This document shows positions 8,805-19,094 of a DNA stretch of 37,322 nt, in pieces. The stretch comes from Pseudomonadota bacterium (lineage in GTDB: Bacteria; Pseudomonadota; Alphaproteobacteria; SHVP01): contig JAQBYN010000030.1 of NCBI GenBank assembly GCA_027622715.1, forward strand, positions 1-37,322, in the 5' to 3' direction. Within the stretch, counting starts at the first letter, position 1. Every line of letters starts with the position of its first letter. The notes below the pieces were generated by a model that saw only the letters and a program-made list of their open reading frames with translations, ran no database searches and was not told the DNA's origin. A program made the translations under genes and the position numbers.

Positions 8805-9649
8805 CAGCGTTTCCGCGCCAAGCGAGGATCGATGACATCGCGCAGACCGTCGCCCAGCAGGTTCAGGCCTAGCACCGAAATGGCGATGGCAACGCCGGGA
8901 TAGACCGCAAGCCACGGGTTGATGAAGATCATCGAGCGCGTCTCATCCAGCATGCGGCCCCATGACGGCGTCGGCGGCTGGGCGCCGAGCCCCAAGAAGC
9001 TGAGCGCGGCCTCGGCAAGGATGGCGAGCGCGAACTGGATGGTGATCTGGACCACCAGGACCGACACGATGTTGGGCAGCACGTGTTCCACGGTGATGCG
9101 CAATTTGCCTTTGCCGGCGGCGCGCGCGGCCAAGATGAACTCGCGCGCCCAAATCGCGTTGGCGGCGCCGCGGGTCAGCCGCGCGAATACCGGGATCGAG
9201 AAGATGCCGATGGCGACGATGGCGTTGATCGCGCCCTGCCCCAATGTCGCGACCAACATGATGGCCAACAAGATCGCGGGGAAGGCGTACATGAAGTCCG
9301 ACGCGCGCATGATCAACTCTTCGGTCCAACCGCGTTTGGCCGAGGCCCACAGGCCCAGCGCCACACCAAACGTCATGCCGATCGAGACTGAAACAACCCC
9401 GACGGTGATGGAGTTTTGCGCGCCCGCCATGATGATCGAGAAAATATCGCGCCCGAACTGATCGGTTCCCAACAGGTGTTCCCACGACGGCGCGACGAGC
9501 CGCTCGCGCAGGTTCTGCTTGATCGGGTTCCACGGTGTCCACACCAGCGAGACCAGCGCGGTGAGAACCAGCACCCCGGTGAGTGAGCCGCCCGCGACAA
9601 ACGAGCGATGCGCGAGGCAGCGGCGCCAGATACTCGGTTGTCCCTCCAT
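8804..9649 (-). CDS. Peptide ABC importer permease (DppC-like)
   Basis: This inner-membrane permease has 281 residues and about six membrane segments. It begins with the short N-terminal helix typical of DppC (FVAGGSLTGVLVLTALVSLVW, residues about 17-37). LLGTDQFGRDIFS near residue 60 is a DppC hallmark. The EAA loop that docks the ATPases is EAALSFLGLGAQPPTPSWG near 212-230. It follows the DppB-like gene by 11 bases and overlaps the next gene by one base, so the four transporter genes form one tight transcription unit. Confidence 0.93.
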   Translation of the reverse strand: MEGQPSIWRRCLAHRSFVAGGSLTGVLVLTALVSLVWTPWNPIKQNLRERLVAPSWEHLLGTDQFGRDIFSIIMAGAQNSITVGVVSVSIGMTFGVALGLWASAKRGWTEELIMRASDFMYAFPAILLAIMLVATLGQGAINAIVAIGIFSIPVFARLTRGAANAIWAREFILAARAAGKGKLRITVEHVLPNIVSVLVVQITIQFALAILAEAALSFLGLGAQPPTPSWGRMLDETRSMIFINPWLAVYPGVAIAISVLGLNLLGDGLRDVIDPRLARKR

Positions 9650-9660
9650 GCCCCCTGCCC

Positions 9661-10611
9661 CTACACGTCGTGCGGCTTGAGCCGCGGGTCGATAACCGCA
9701 TACAGCACGTCGACGACAAAGTTGATGAACACCACGAAGGCCGCCAGCATCAGCACCACATCGCGCACCACGATGACGTCGCGGTTGCTGATCGCCTGCA
9801 AGATAAGGCGGCCCAAGCCGGGCATCGCGAAGACTTCTTCAACAACGATGGTGCCGGCGAGCAGATTGGCGAATTGCAGGCCCATGATGGTGATGACCGG
9901 GATCATCGCGTTGCGCAGCACATGACGCCACAACGTGGCGCGGCGGCTGAGACCCTTGGCGCGGGCGGTGCGCACATAGTCTTCGCGCATGGTTTCCAGC
10001 ACCGCCGAGCGGGTAAAGCGCGCAAGGATCGCGCCTTGCACGGTGGCGAGCGCGATGGCCGGCAAGATCAGCGCTTTGAAGGCGGGCCACACGCCGTTGT
10101 GCCAACCGGGAAAGCCGCCCGACGAAAACCACCGCAACTGGACCGCAAACAGCAGAATGAGCAGGAGCGCGAGCCAAAAGTTCGGCACCGAAATGCCGAG
10201 CTGACTGATCCCCATGACGGTGACGTCACCCGGCCGGTTGTGGCGCGACGCGGCGAAGACGCCGAGCCCAAAGGCCACGAACGCCGACAGCAACATTGCC
10301 AGGATGGCCAGCGGGAAGGTAATCGCCAAGCGCGCGCGCACCAGTTCTAGCACCGGCGTTGAATAGGTGTAACTGACACCAAAGCGCAGCGTGACGATGT
10401 CCTCAAGCCAGTCGAAATAGCGTTCAAGGATGGGCCGGTCGAGACCGAGTCTGTCGCGCAACGCGTCCACCGCACTTTGCGGCGCGTCGATGCCGAGGAT
10501 CACCGAGGCCGGATCGCCCGGCAGAATTTCCAGCGCGAGGAAGGTGAGCACCGTCGCGCCGAGCAAGGTGGCGATGAAGGTAACAAAACGCTTGGCGAGG
10601 AAGACGCTCAT
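9661..10611 (-). CDS. Peptide ABC importer permease (DppB-like)
   Basis: This inner-membrane permease has 316 residues. The N-terminal helix starts MSVFLAKRFVTFIATLLGAT and is followed by the family motif FLALEILPGDPA (about 24-35). The EAA loop region reads DYVRTARAKGLSRR (about 191-204), then HVLRNAMIPVITIMGLQ and the closing motif VVEEVFAMPGLGRL. It is the first gene of the importer operon, with a G-rich site before the ATG. No substrate-binding protein gene lies next to it, which is unusual for this family. The SBP family 5 gene at 1894 on the other strand is the nearest candidate. Confidence 0.93.
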   Translation of the reverse strand: MSVFLAKRFVTFIATLLGATVLTFLALEILPGDPASVILGIDAPQSAVDALRDRLGLDRPILERYFDWLEDIVTLRFGVSYTYSTPVLELVRARLAITFPLAILAMLLSAFVAFGLGVFAASRHNRPGDVTVMGISQLGISVPNFWLALLLILLFAVQLRWFSSGGFPGWHNGVWPAFKALILPAIALATVQGAILARFTRSAVLETMREDYVRTARAKGLSRRATLWRHVLRNAMIPVITIMGLQFANLLAGTIVVEEVFAMPGLGRLILQAISNRDVIVVRDVVLMLAAFVVFINFVVDVLYAVIDPRLKPHDV

Positions 10612-10660
10612 GGATCCCCAAGTCGATGGCGACTAGGGGACGGTGATAGCACAGATGGGT

Positions 10661-10720
10661 GGCCCCTTCGACTCGGGCGCTGCCCGTCTATCGGCGCGCT
10701 GCGTCCGGCTCAGGGTGAGG
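10661..10720. repeat. Family B intergenic repeat
   Basis: A copy of the CCTTCGACTC...GGCTCAGGGTGAGG element with G/C-rich inner arms. It lies in the 138-base gap between the histidine phosphatase gene and the DppB-like gene, which holds nothing else apart from the adjoining hairpin. Confidence 0.7.
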
Positions 10721-10724
10721 TTGT

Positions 10725-10750
10725 GCGGGCGCGGCCTGGGCCGCGCCCGC
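10725..10750 (-). terminator. Strong G/C hairpin at the end of the histidine phosphatase gene
   Basis: Two perfect 12-bp arms (10725-10736 and 10739-10750) face each other across TG, so almost all 26 bases pair. It starts at the stop codon of the minus-strand phosphatase gene. No T-tract follows (the next bases on the minus strand are ACAACC), so it is at best a non-canonical terminator or an mRNA 3'-end stabiliser. Confidence 0.45.
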
Positions 10751-11451
10751 TACCCCTCGCCGTCGGCCTTTTGCGGTTTGCGCCAGTCGGCGGATAGCAG
10801 GGTGCAGCGGCCGGAGGCGCGGAATTCGATGAGGGCCCAGGATGCGAGGGCGAGGCTGAGTTGGGGGGCGCGCTTGGCCGGCACGGCGTCGAGGTAGGCG
10901 GCGCCGTGGATCAGCGCGCTGCTGTCGCTGACGAAGACCTTTAGCGTATCGCCCGTCAGGTGGGGCCACATTTCTTCGGCGCGGCGGCGCACGTAGCCAC
11001 CGAGGCGCTCGCCGGTGGCGCCCAACGTTTCGGCGCCGGCAAACGGTGGGCGGTAGTCGGTATGGGTGAGCCAGTTCTTGGGCGTTTTGGTGAAGCGCGG
11101 GTCGTCGGCGATGAGCGATTCGAGTTGTGCCGTCTTGAGGTTGCCGCCCGCGCCCAGGCTGCGGCCGGCCAGTTCAGCGCGCTCGACGGCGCGGTAGCCG
11201 CGATGGGTGAGCGCTTCCAGATCTTCGGCGAGGATCGCGGCGGTTTGCCACGGGCCTTGGTTGGGCGCGCATTCGATGTCGTCGTCGATCTTGCAGTCCA
11301 TCTCGTCGGCCAGCGCATGCAACCGGTTGGCCGCCTTGCTGGCTTGCGATTCACCGGCGGCGGTGAGGGGAAAGGGCAAGTTGGTGCCGGGCAGGCCCGT
11401 CGGGTGTTTGAGCGCCGCGTGGCGCATGAAGACGGCGATCAATCGAGACAT
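10750..11451 (-). CDS. Histidine phosphatase family protein
   Basis: This is a 233-residue protein with the N-terminal phosphoglycerate-mutase-type motif FMRHAALKHPTG (Arg10, His11), followed by LPFPLTAAGESQA (25-37), which matches the 'LT..G..QA' segment of the family. A second candidate active-site histidine is in SDSSALIHGAAY (about residue 180). His11 would be the phospho-accepting residue. The usual RHGE is RHAA here, a tolerated variant. The substrate is unknown. I chose the ATG at 11451 because family similarity begins there; the in-frame extension to 11553 runs through repeat DNA. It stands alone, upstream of the importer operon and downstream of a repeat-filled gap. Confidence 0.75.
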   Translation of the reverse strand: MSRLIAVFMRHAALKHPTGLPGTNLPFPLTAAGESQASKAANRLHALADEMDCKIDDDIECAPNQGPWQTAAILAEDLEALTHRGYRAVERAELAGRSLGAGGNLKTAQLESLIADDPRFTKTPKNWLTHTDYRPPFAGAETLGATGERLGGYVRRRAEEMWPHLTGDTLKVFVSDSSALIHGAAYLDAVPAKRAPQLSLALASWALIEFRASGRCTLLSADWRKPQKADGEG

Positions 11452-11539
11452 TTGTTCACGTGGGGTTTTGGTGGGTGTGTCTTTCGACCATCTTCGGGCG
11501 GGGGATGCAAGGTCTTCTGGGTTTACGCGCCGCAAGAGT

Positions 11540-11648
11540 TCCTCTCCCTGCATGCAGGGGAGGATATAGGAGGGGGTTCGTTCGTGAGCGGTTCGGGTGA
11601 GACGGGTGGCGACCCCCTCCCTGCCCTCCCCCTCACGAGGGGGAGGAA
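11540..11648. repeat. Paired G/C-rich intergenic repeats (family A, two copies)
   Basis: Units at 11540-11580 and 11611-11648 match those at 45-82 and 210-251. They are arranged head to head, the GGAGGGGGTTCG tail of the first facing the GACCCCCTCC tail of the second, so the whole segment could fold into one long cruciform. This lies in the gene-free stretch 11452-11815. Confidence 0.75.
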
Positions 11649-11666
11649 GATTTGTGTCGCCCGCGT

Positions 11667-11805
11667 CCTTCGGGACGGCGCCTACGGCGCCTCCTCAGGA
11701 TGAGCTTGATTTTGTTTGGTGGGTCGGCCCTTCGTCACGGACGCCTGCGGCGGCCGGCTCAGGATGCGGTTAACTGAAGGGCGGTCAGTCTTAGCTCAGG
11801 ATGTC
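11667..11805. repeat. Cluster of family B intergenic repeats
   Basis: Two full copies lie at 11667-11705 (CCTTCGGGACGGCG...CTCCTCAGGATGAGC) and 11725-11769 (GGCCCTTCGTCACGG...GGCTCAGGATGCGG). A third, partial CTCAGGATG end lies at about 11796-11805. They sit just downstream of the last suf gene. I see no coding potential in 11452-11815. Confidence 0.7.
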
Positions 11806-11815
11806 GTTGCGGGCT

Positions 11816-12166
11816 CTACTTCTTGTCGGCGACCTTGAATGATTCGCCGCAACCGCAAGCGCCGACGACGTTGGGGTTGTTGAAGATGAAGCGGCTGGCG
11901 AGTTTTTCTTCGACCCAATCGAGTTCGCTGCCTTGGATGTATTGGACGGCTTCGGGGTCGACGAAGACGTTGGCGCCGTCGCGCTCGACCAGGATGTGGC
12001 CTTCGGGGGCTTCTTCAGCGAAGTCCATGGTGTAGCTCATGTCCGAGCAACCCATCTGGCGCACGCTGACGCGGATGCCTTTGGCGTTGTCGCGGGTGGC
12101 GAGCAGCCGCCGGACTTGGCCGGCCGCGGTCGGGGTCATCGTCAATACGTCCATTGCTTCGCTCAT
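11816..12166 (-). CDS. sufA: A-type iron-sulfur carrier SufA (HesB/IscA family)
   Basis: This 116-residue A-type carrier receives Fe-S clusters from the SufBCD machinery and passes them to target enzymes in the cytoplasm. The three expected cysteines are present: Cys40 in QMGCSDMSY, and Cys104 and Cys106 in GACGCGESF. It is the last gene of the suf operon, six bases after sufT. ErpA or IscA would be alternative names; position in the operon favours SufA. Confidence 0.9.
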   Translation of the reverse strand: MSEAMDVLTMTPTAAGQVRRLLATRDNAKGIRVSVRQMGCSDMSYTMDFAEEAPEGHILVERDGANVFVDPEAVQYIQGSELDWVEEKLASRFIFNNPNVVGACGCGESFKVADKK

Positions 12167-12172
12167 CTTGGT

Positions 12173-12544
12173 CTAGTCCATACCTAATTCAAGCCGTGCG
12201 ACTTCGGACATTCGCGAGGGTTCCCACGGCGGGTCCCACACGAGTTCAGCTTCGGCGTCGTCCACGCCGTCGACCGTCATCATCGCCAATTCGATCAAGC
12301 GCGGCATCGTGCCGGCGACCGGACAGCCCGGTGCGGTCAACGTCATCGTGATATAGGCGTGGCGATTTTCGATCTTTACATCATAGATCAGTCCAAGCTC
12401 ATAGATATCAACCGGAATTTCCGGATCGAACACGGTTTTTAGCGCGCGCACGATGTCGTCTTGCGACGGCCCTTCTTCAGGGCCTTGTGACCCGGTAAAG
12501 CGCGCGGGATCGTGGGGATCGGGTTGGCTCATTGCGTCGCTCAT
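12173..12544 (-). CDS. sufT: SUF-associated Fe-S maturation protein SufT (MIP18/DUF59 family)
   Basis: This 123-residue protein has the DUF59 core. DPEIPVDIYELGLIYDV spans residues 40-56, and the conserved cysteine is Cys74 in APGCPVAGTM. Family members help mature Fe-S proteins in the cytoplasm. The start at 12544 overlaps the sufU stop as ATGA; an alternative ATG is at 12532. The first ~27 residues are polar and Pro/Asp-rich and probably flexible. It is the seventh gene of the suf operon. Confidence 0.9.
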   Translation of the reverse strand: MSDAMSQPDPHDPARFTGSQGPEEGPSQDDIVRALKTVFDPEIPVDIYELGLIYDVKIENRHAYITMTLTAPGCPVAGTMPRLIELAMMTVDGVDDAEAELVWDPPWEPSRMSEVARLELGMD

Positions 12545-12990
12545 TCGGTTTTCGCCGGTTCACCAGCGCCGGTGATTGCATTGTTAAACGTGTGCCACGC
12601 CAGCGTCGCGCATTTGACCCGCGAGGGATACTGGCGCACGCCGCCCAGGACGACGAGGCGGTCGATATCGTCATCGCCGACCAGTTCGTGTTCAGTGGTG
12701 ACAAGTTCGTGGAATTTGTCGAACAGGGCCCGCGCCTCGGCCTCGGTTTTGCCGACCAGCACTTCGGTCATCAGCGATGCCGAGGCCATCGAAATGGCGC
12801 AGCCGCGACCTTCGAAATGGACGTCCTCAACCCGGCCGTCCTTGAGCGTGACATAGACGTGGACCTTGTCGCCGCATAGCGGGTTGTAGCCGTTGGCATC
12901 GGCGGTAAAGGACTCAGGCTTGCCGAAATTGCGCGGGCTTTTGCCGTGGTCGAGAATGATTTCTTGGTACAGATCGCGCAGGTCGTTCAT
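12541..12990 (-). CDS. sufU: SufU/IscU-type Fe-S scaffold or sulfur-transfer protein
   Basis: The 149-residue protein carries the three cysteines and aspartate of the IscU/SufU metal site: NPLCGD (Cys39, Asp41), GRGCAIS (Cys64) and VKCATLAW (Cys127). SufU proteins accept persulfide sulfur from SufS; IscU proteins build clusters on the same residues. The wide spacing between the second and third cysteines fits the SufU subtype. It overlaps sufS and sufT by four bases on either side, which implies coupled translation. Confidence 0.92.
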   Translation of the reverse strand: MNDLRDLYQEIILDHGKSPRNFGKPESFTADANGYNPLCGDKVHVYVTLKDGRVEDVHFEGRGCAISMASASLMTEVLVGKTEAEARALFDKFHELVTTEHELVGDDDIDRLVVLGGVRQYPSRVKCATLAWHTFNNAITGAGEPAKTE

Positions 12991-14240
12991 GCGAAGACCT
13001 TCCTGACGTCTTGCAGGCCGTCGATCAAGGCATCGACATCGGCGCGAGTGTTGTAGACCGCGAAGGACGCACGCACCGTGCCGGCAATATCGAAATGATC
13101 CATCAGTGGCTGGGCGCAGTGATGGCCGACGCGCACCGCGATGCCAGCTTGGTCGAGAATGGTGCCCGAATCGTGCGGATGCACGCCGTCGATCAGGAAC
13201 GAAATGATGCTGGCGCGCTCGGGCGCGGTGCCAACGAGTTGAATGTCGTTGAGGCCGCGCAAGCGCTCGAGCGCGTAGCCCAAAATATCGTCCTCATGGG
13301 CCAAGATGGCGTCGTGGCCGATGGCCGCGACATAGTCGATGGCCGCACCGAAGCCGACGGTGCCGGCAATGTTGGGGGTGCCGGCCTCGAACTTGTGTGG
13401 CAGCGCGGCATAGGTCGACCGGGCAATCGAGACCGTTTCGATCATGTCGCCGCCGCCTTGGTAGGGCGGCATGGCCTCCAGAAGGTCGGCCTTGCCATAC
13501 AGCACGCCGATGCCGCTGGGACCGTAAAGCTTGTGGGCCGAAAAGACATAAAAGTCGCAATCGACATCTTGGACATCGACGCCGCGGTGGACGATGCCTT
13601 GGCAACCGTCGATCAACACCGGGATGCCGCGGGCATGGGCCGTCGCAACAACGTCCTTGATCGGTACAACGGTACCGATGGCGTTGCTGGCATGGGTGAT
13701 GGCGACAATCTTGGTGCGCGGGGTGAGCATGTCCTCGAAGCGTTCGAACAAGAAGTCACCGGTCTCGTCGGTCGGCACCGCCCGCACCAGCGCGCCGGTT
13801 TTCTCGGCAATCATTTGCCACGGCACGATGTTGGAATGGTGCTCCAATGCGGTGATGAGTATCTCATCGCCCGGCTTGAGATTGGCGCCGCCCCAACTGG
13901 CGGCGACAAGATTGATCGCCTCGGTCGCGCCGCGCACGAAGATGATTTCTTTTGTTTCGCGGGCGTTGATGAAGGCGCGGACCTTTTCGCGGGTTGCCTC
14001 GTAGTTGTGCGTCGCGGTTTCGCTGAGGTAATGAACGCCGCGGTGGATGTTGGCGTATTCGGCCTCGTAGCAGTGACGCACGGCGTCGATGACGACTTGC
14101 GGCTTTTGCGCGCTGGCCGCGCTATCGAGAAACACTAGCGGTTTGCCGTGGACTTCGCGCGACAGAATCGGAAAGTCGGCGCGAATGCGCGCGACATCAA
14201 ACAGATCGGGCGCCGGTTGGAGGCGGACTGGGCTAACCAT
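12987..14240 (-). CDS. sufS: Cysteine desulfurase SufS
   Basis: This PLP enzyme of 417 residues removes sulfur from cysteine as a persulfide for Fe-S assembly. The PLP lysine is Lys237 in FSAHKLYGPSG, the persulfide cysteine is Cys375 in RVGHHCAQP, and the PLP-stacking histidine is His134 in EHHSN. The aspartate/glutamine pair is in DGCQGIVH (211-218), where many homologues have DGAQ. The start at ATG 14240 gives the normal SufS N-terminus; an in-frame ATG at 14327 would add sufD-overlapping residues unlike the family. It overlaps sufD by eight bases and sufU by four. Confidence 0.95.
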   Translation of the reverse strand: MVSPVRLQPAPDLFDVARIRADFPILSREVHGKPLVFLDSAASAQKPQVVIDAVRHCYEAEYANIHRGVHYLSETATHNYEATREKVRAFINARETKEIIFVRGATEAINLVAASWGGANLKPGDEILITALEHHSNIVPWQMIAEKTGALVRAVPTDETGDFLFERFEDMLTPRTKIVAITHASNAIGTVVPIKDVVATAHARGIPVLIDGCQGIVHRGVDVQDVDCDFYVFSAHKLYGPSGIGVLYGKADLLEAMPPYQGGGDMIETVSIARSTYAALPHKFEAGTPNIAGTVGFGAAIDYVAAIGHDAILAHEDDILGYALERLRGLNDIQLVGTAPERASIISFLIDGVHPHDSGTILDQAGIAVRVGHHCAQPLMDHFDIAGTVRASFAVYNTRADVDALIDGLQDVRKVFA

Positions 14241-15548
14241 CGGTACCCGCCAACCAGGTATCGACCAGCACCTCAAAACGGGCACGTTCCGCCTCGCCGT
14301 CGATTTCGTCGAGCGCGGCCTTAACAAAGGCCGATACCAGCAACCGCCGCGCGGTGGCGGTGTCGATGCCGCGCGCTTGCAGGTAAAACAACGCGTCCGC
14401 GTCGAGGTCGCCCGTGGTGGCGCCGTGCGAACATTTCACATCGTCGGCGTAGATCTCGAGTTCCGGCTTGGCGTCGATCTCGGCCTTGTCGGACAGTAGG
14501 AGCGCGTTGTTGAGCTGATGAGCGTCAGTCTTTTGCGCATCGCGGCGTACCGCGACCTTGCCTTGGAACACACCCCGCGCCGCATCGTCGAGCACGCCCT
14601 TGTAGACTTGCCGGCTGCTGCTGCCGCCGGCGGCATGATCGACCAGCGTGGTGATGTCGCCGTGTTGGTTGTCGCGCAACAGGTAGGTGCCGGCGACATC
14701 GAACGCGGCATCCGCACCGTTGATCGTCGCGGTCACCGATTGACGGGCAAGCCGCGCCCCGAACGCGCCGAGGAAGCCGCGGTAATGCGCACCACTCGCC
14801 AGGGCAACGCGGTCTTGGGCGAGGTGGAAGGCCGCAGCGCTTTCCTGTTGCACCTTGTAGCGGCGCAACGATGCGCCCTGCCCCATGACAATTTCGCTGA
14901 CCGGGTTGGACCAGTACACGCCGTCGCCCACATGCGTTTCGACCACGGTCGCGGCGCTGCCCTGGCCCATGACGATGAGATTGCGCGGGTGCAAAGCGAT
15001 TGGGCCCGACCCGCCGTCGGCGGCGAACACGATCTCGATGGTGGGCGCGACCTGCGCGCCGTCATCCAGGACCAACACATAGCCGTCCATCATGAAGGCC
15101 GCGTTGAGCGCGAGCAGCCCGTCGCCGTCGAGCGCCGAGACCCGCGCGATATGCGCTTTGAGCAAGTCGGTATGGGAGTCCAACGCCACGCTCATCGGCA
15201 TCAGGTGGACGCCCGCGGGCAATCCAGTGAGCCGCGACAAGTCGGGCTCGATCCGGCCGTTGGCAATGACTAAGCGGACTGAGTTACGTGTGCCGATGGG
15301 CGCGACACGCTCACGCAGCGCCGCACCAATGGGGCCGTCCGGCGCGGCGAAGTCGGTGGTCGCGAGATCGCGCAGGTCGGTGTACTTCCACGACTCGACC
15401 CGGCGCGAGGGTAGCGACTGGTCGCGGAAACGCACCAAACCGTCGCGGCGCGCGGCCTGTAGCCAATCAATCGGGGCACCGGGCAAACCCGCGCGCGCGG
15501 CGTCGAACGTCGCGAGGAACGGGAAGTCTGCGGCGATCCGGCGAATGC

Positions 15549-15552
<4 letters not shown>
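14233..15552 (-). CDS. sufD: Fe-S assembly scaffold subunit SufD
   Basis: SufD partners SufB and SufC in the scaffold that assembles Fe-S clusters. At 439 residues it is of normal length. The early RVESWKYTDLRDL stretch (about 50-62) is a SufD marker, and the C-terminal KCSHGATTGDLDADALFYLQARG segment (about 378-400) is the conserved region with the histidine and cysteine near the SufB interface. It overlaps sufC by four bases and sufS by eight. Confidence 0.94.
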
Positions 15553-16307
<755 letters not shown>

Positions 16308-16322
16308 GAGTTCTTTTCCGAA

Positions 16323-17780
<1,458 letters not shown>

Positions 17781-17793
17781 GCGTGTTGTCCGA

Positions 17794-18243
17794 TCAGGCG
17801 TTAAGGCTGGTGTCTGGAGCGACGGCCATCGGCGGCAGCGCCGGTTCAAGCACGTCAGCCAGGGTGAGGTCGTCGAGCACGCGGCGGATCGCGGCGGAGA
17901 CGACGTTCCACCGGCCTGCGATGGCACAGTGGCTCTCGTGTTCGCAAGTATTGCCGCCGGTATCGAGGCAGTCGGTTAACGCCAATTCGCCTTCGAATGC
18001 CGCGAGCACGTCGGAGAGCCGGACATTGTCGGGCGTGCGGTCCAACCTGTAGCCGCCGTAACGCCCGCGCTCGGCGGTAACAATGCCGACCTCGGTGAGG
18101 CGGTGAAGGAGCTTGCTTACCGTGGGCGCAGGCAGCCCGGTGGCGAGCGCCACATCGGCGGTATTGCGGTTACCGAGCGGCTGGCGCGCCATGTGGTGCA
18201 AGACCACCACGGCATAATCTGTCATACGGCTGAGACGGAGCAT
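17794..18243 (-). CDS. Rrf2 family Fe-S-sensing regulator of the suf operon
   Basis: This is a 149-residue winged-helix repressor. The N-terminus [19 protein letters not shown] and the helix-turn-helix [15 protein letters not shown] (36-50), followed by the wing RGRYGGYRL (59-67), are typical of IscR-like Rrf2 proteins. Cys92, Cys100 and Cys106 match the cluster-binding cysteines of this class. Cluster occupancy would report Fe-S status and control sufBCDSUTA, which it precedes in the same operon, so autoregulation is likely. The start lies within a CTAATC-rich upstream region that may be its operator. Whether it is an IscR or SufR functional equivalent cannot be settled here. Confidence 0.9.
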   Translation of the reverse strand: MLRLSRMTDYAVVVLHHMARQPLGNRNTADVALATGLPAPTVSKLLHRLTEVGIVTAERGRYGGYRLDRTPDNVRLSDVLAAFEGELALTDCLDTGGNTCEHESHCAIAGRWNVVSAAIRRVLDDLTLADVLEPALPPMAVAPDTSLNA

Positions 18244-18246
18244 GGG

Positions 18247-18280
18247 CTAATCCTGAACTATCTAATCCTGATTAGATTAG
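18247..18280 (-). promoter_or_regulatory. Putative operator/promoter of the rrf2-suf operon
   Basis: The 10-mer CTAATCCTGA occurs twice (18247-18256 and 18262-18271), 15 bases apart. The second copy continues into an inverted CTAAT/ATTAG pair (18262-18266 and 18271-18275) and a further ATTAG at 18276-18280. This A/T-rich island in G/C-rich DNA lies 4-40 bases upstream of the Rrf2 start, where an autoregulatory site would be expected. Binding is inferred from position and symmetry only. Confidence 0.5.
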
Positions 18281-18406
18281 TCTGACTTTAATTAAGGCGG
18301 AAAATAGGGAGATTCAAGGCGTCTCGCAACTGGTTTTGCTGGATATCACATGATTCTTGGCTAGCGCCGCTTTCCCTGGGCCGGACGAGCGGTCATAAGT
18401 CGGCCC

Positions 18407-19081
18407 ATGGCTCTTCTCGACGGGCAAAACCGCGGCAATCCGCCGCCGCGCCAGCCCATGCTCAATCTGCCTCCGGCTGTCTTGGCCCTGATCGGCGCCA
18501 ATGTCGTGGTGCACCTGGCGGTTTTGATCCTACCGCGCGAGGCGCTGGGCTGGGTTCTCGTCCATTTTGCCTTCATTCCGATCCGCTACAGCATCGAAGG
18601 CCTGGGCGGCTGGCCGGCTTGGGCCGGCCCGGTGACCTACCAGTTTCTGCACGGCGGCTGGCTGCACTTGGGGATCAATATGGTGATGCTGGCGGCGTTT
18701 GGATCGGCCTTGGAGCGCACGGCCGGGGTGCGGTCCATGGTGATCCTTTATCTGGCCACCGGTGTGGCCGGTGCGTTTGTCCATTTTGCGCTGTTTCCGG
18801 GCAGCAACATCCCGGTTGTTGGGGCATCGGGCTCGATCAGCGGCCTATTCGGCGCGGTGCTGTGGTTGATGGCACGGCCCGACCGATTCGGCCGCCGCAG
18901 CATACGGTTCTGGCCCGCCGCGTTGATATGGATCGGGTTCTCGGTGGTGATCGGCTTTACGGGCATGCCCGGCGTCGCCGACGGCCAGATCGCTTGGGCC
19001 GCGCATATCGGTGGGTTCGTGGCCGGGATCGCCATCATGATGGTCATGTTGGCGATCGCCAAAGCCCGGGCTCGCCGTTAG
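18407..19081 (+). CDS. Rhomboid family intramembrane serine protease
   Basis: This 224-residue polytopic inner-membrane protein (about six helices) would cleave substrate helices within the bilayer. The catalytic serine motif GASG is at 139-142 (Ser141) and the catalytic histidine is His200 in AAHIGGFVAG. The HGGWLHLGINMVML segment (82-95) is the conserved rhomboid H-x-x-x-H-x-x-N region. Its natural substrate is unknown. It is divergent from the suf operon and shares the 163-base intergenic region. The ribosome site before ATG 18407 is weak. It converges on znuA with a 13-base gap. Confidence 0.92.
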   Translation: MALLDGQNRGNPPPRQPMLNLPPAVLALIGANVVVHLAVLILPREALGWVLVHFAFIPIRYSIEGLGGWPAWAGPVTYQFLHGGWLHLGINMVMLAAFGSALERTAGVRSMVILYLATGVAGAFVHFALFPGSNIPVVGASGSISGLFGAVLWLMARPDRFGRRSIRFWPAALIWIGFSVVIGFTGMPGVADGQIAWAAHIGGFVAGIAIMMVMLAIAKARARR

Positions 19082-19094
19082 GCGCGGGTCGCGG

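Noticed and set aside
13011-14138. Open frame (375 codons) antisense to sufS
   Set aside because: Low-complexity Gly/Ala/Asp/Val composition typical of the reverse of a G/C-rich gene; sufS on the other strand has all catalytic residues.
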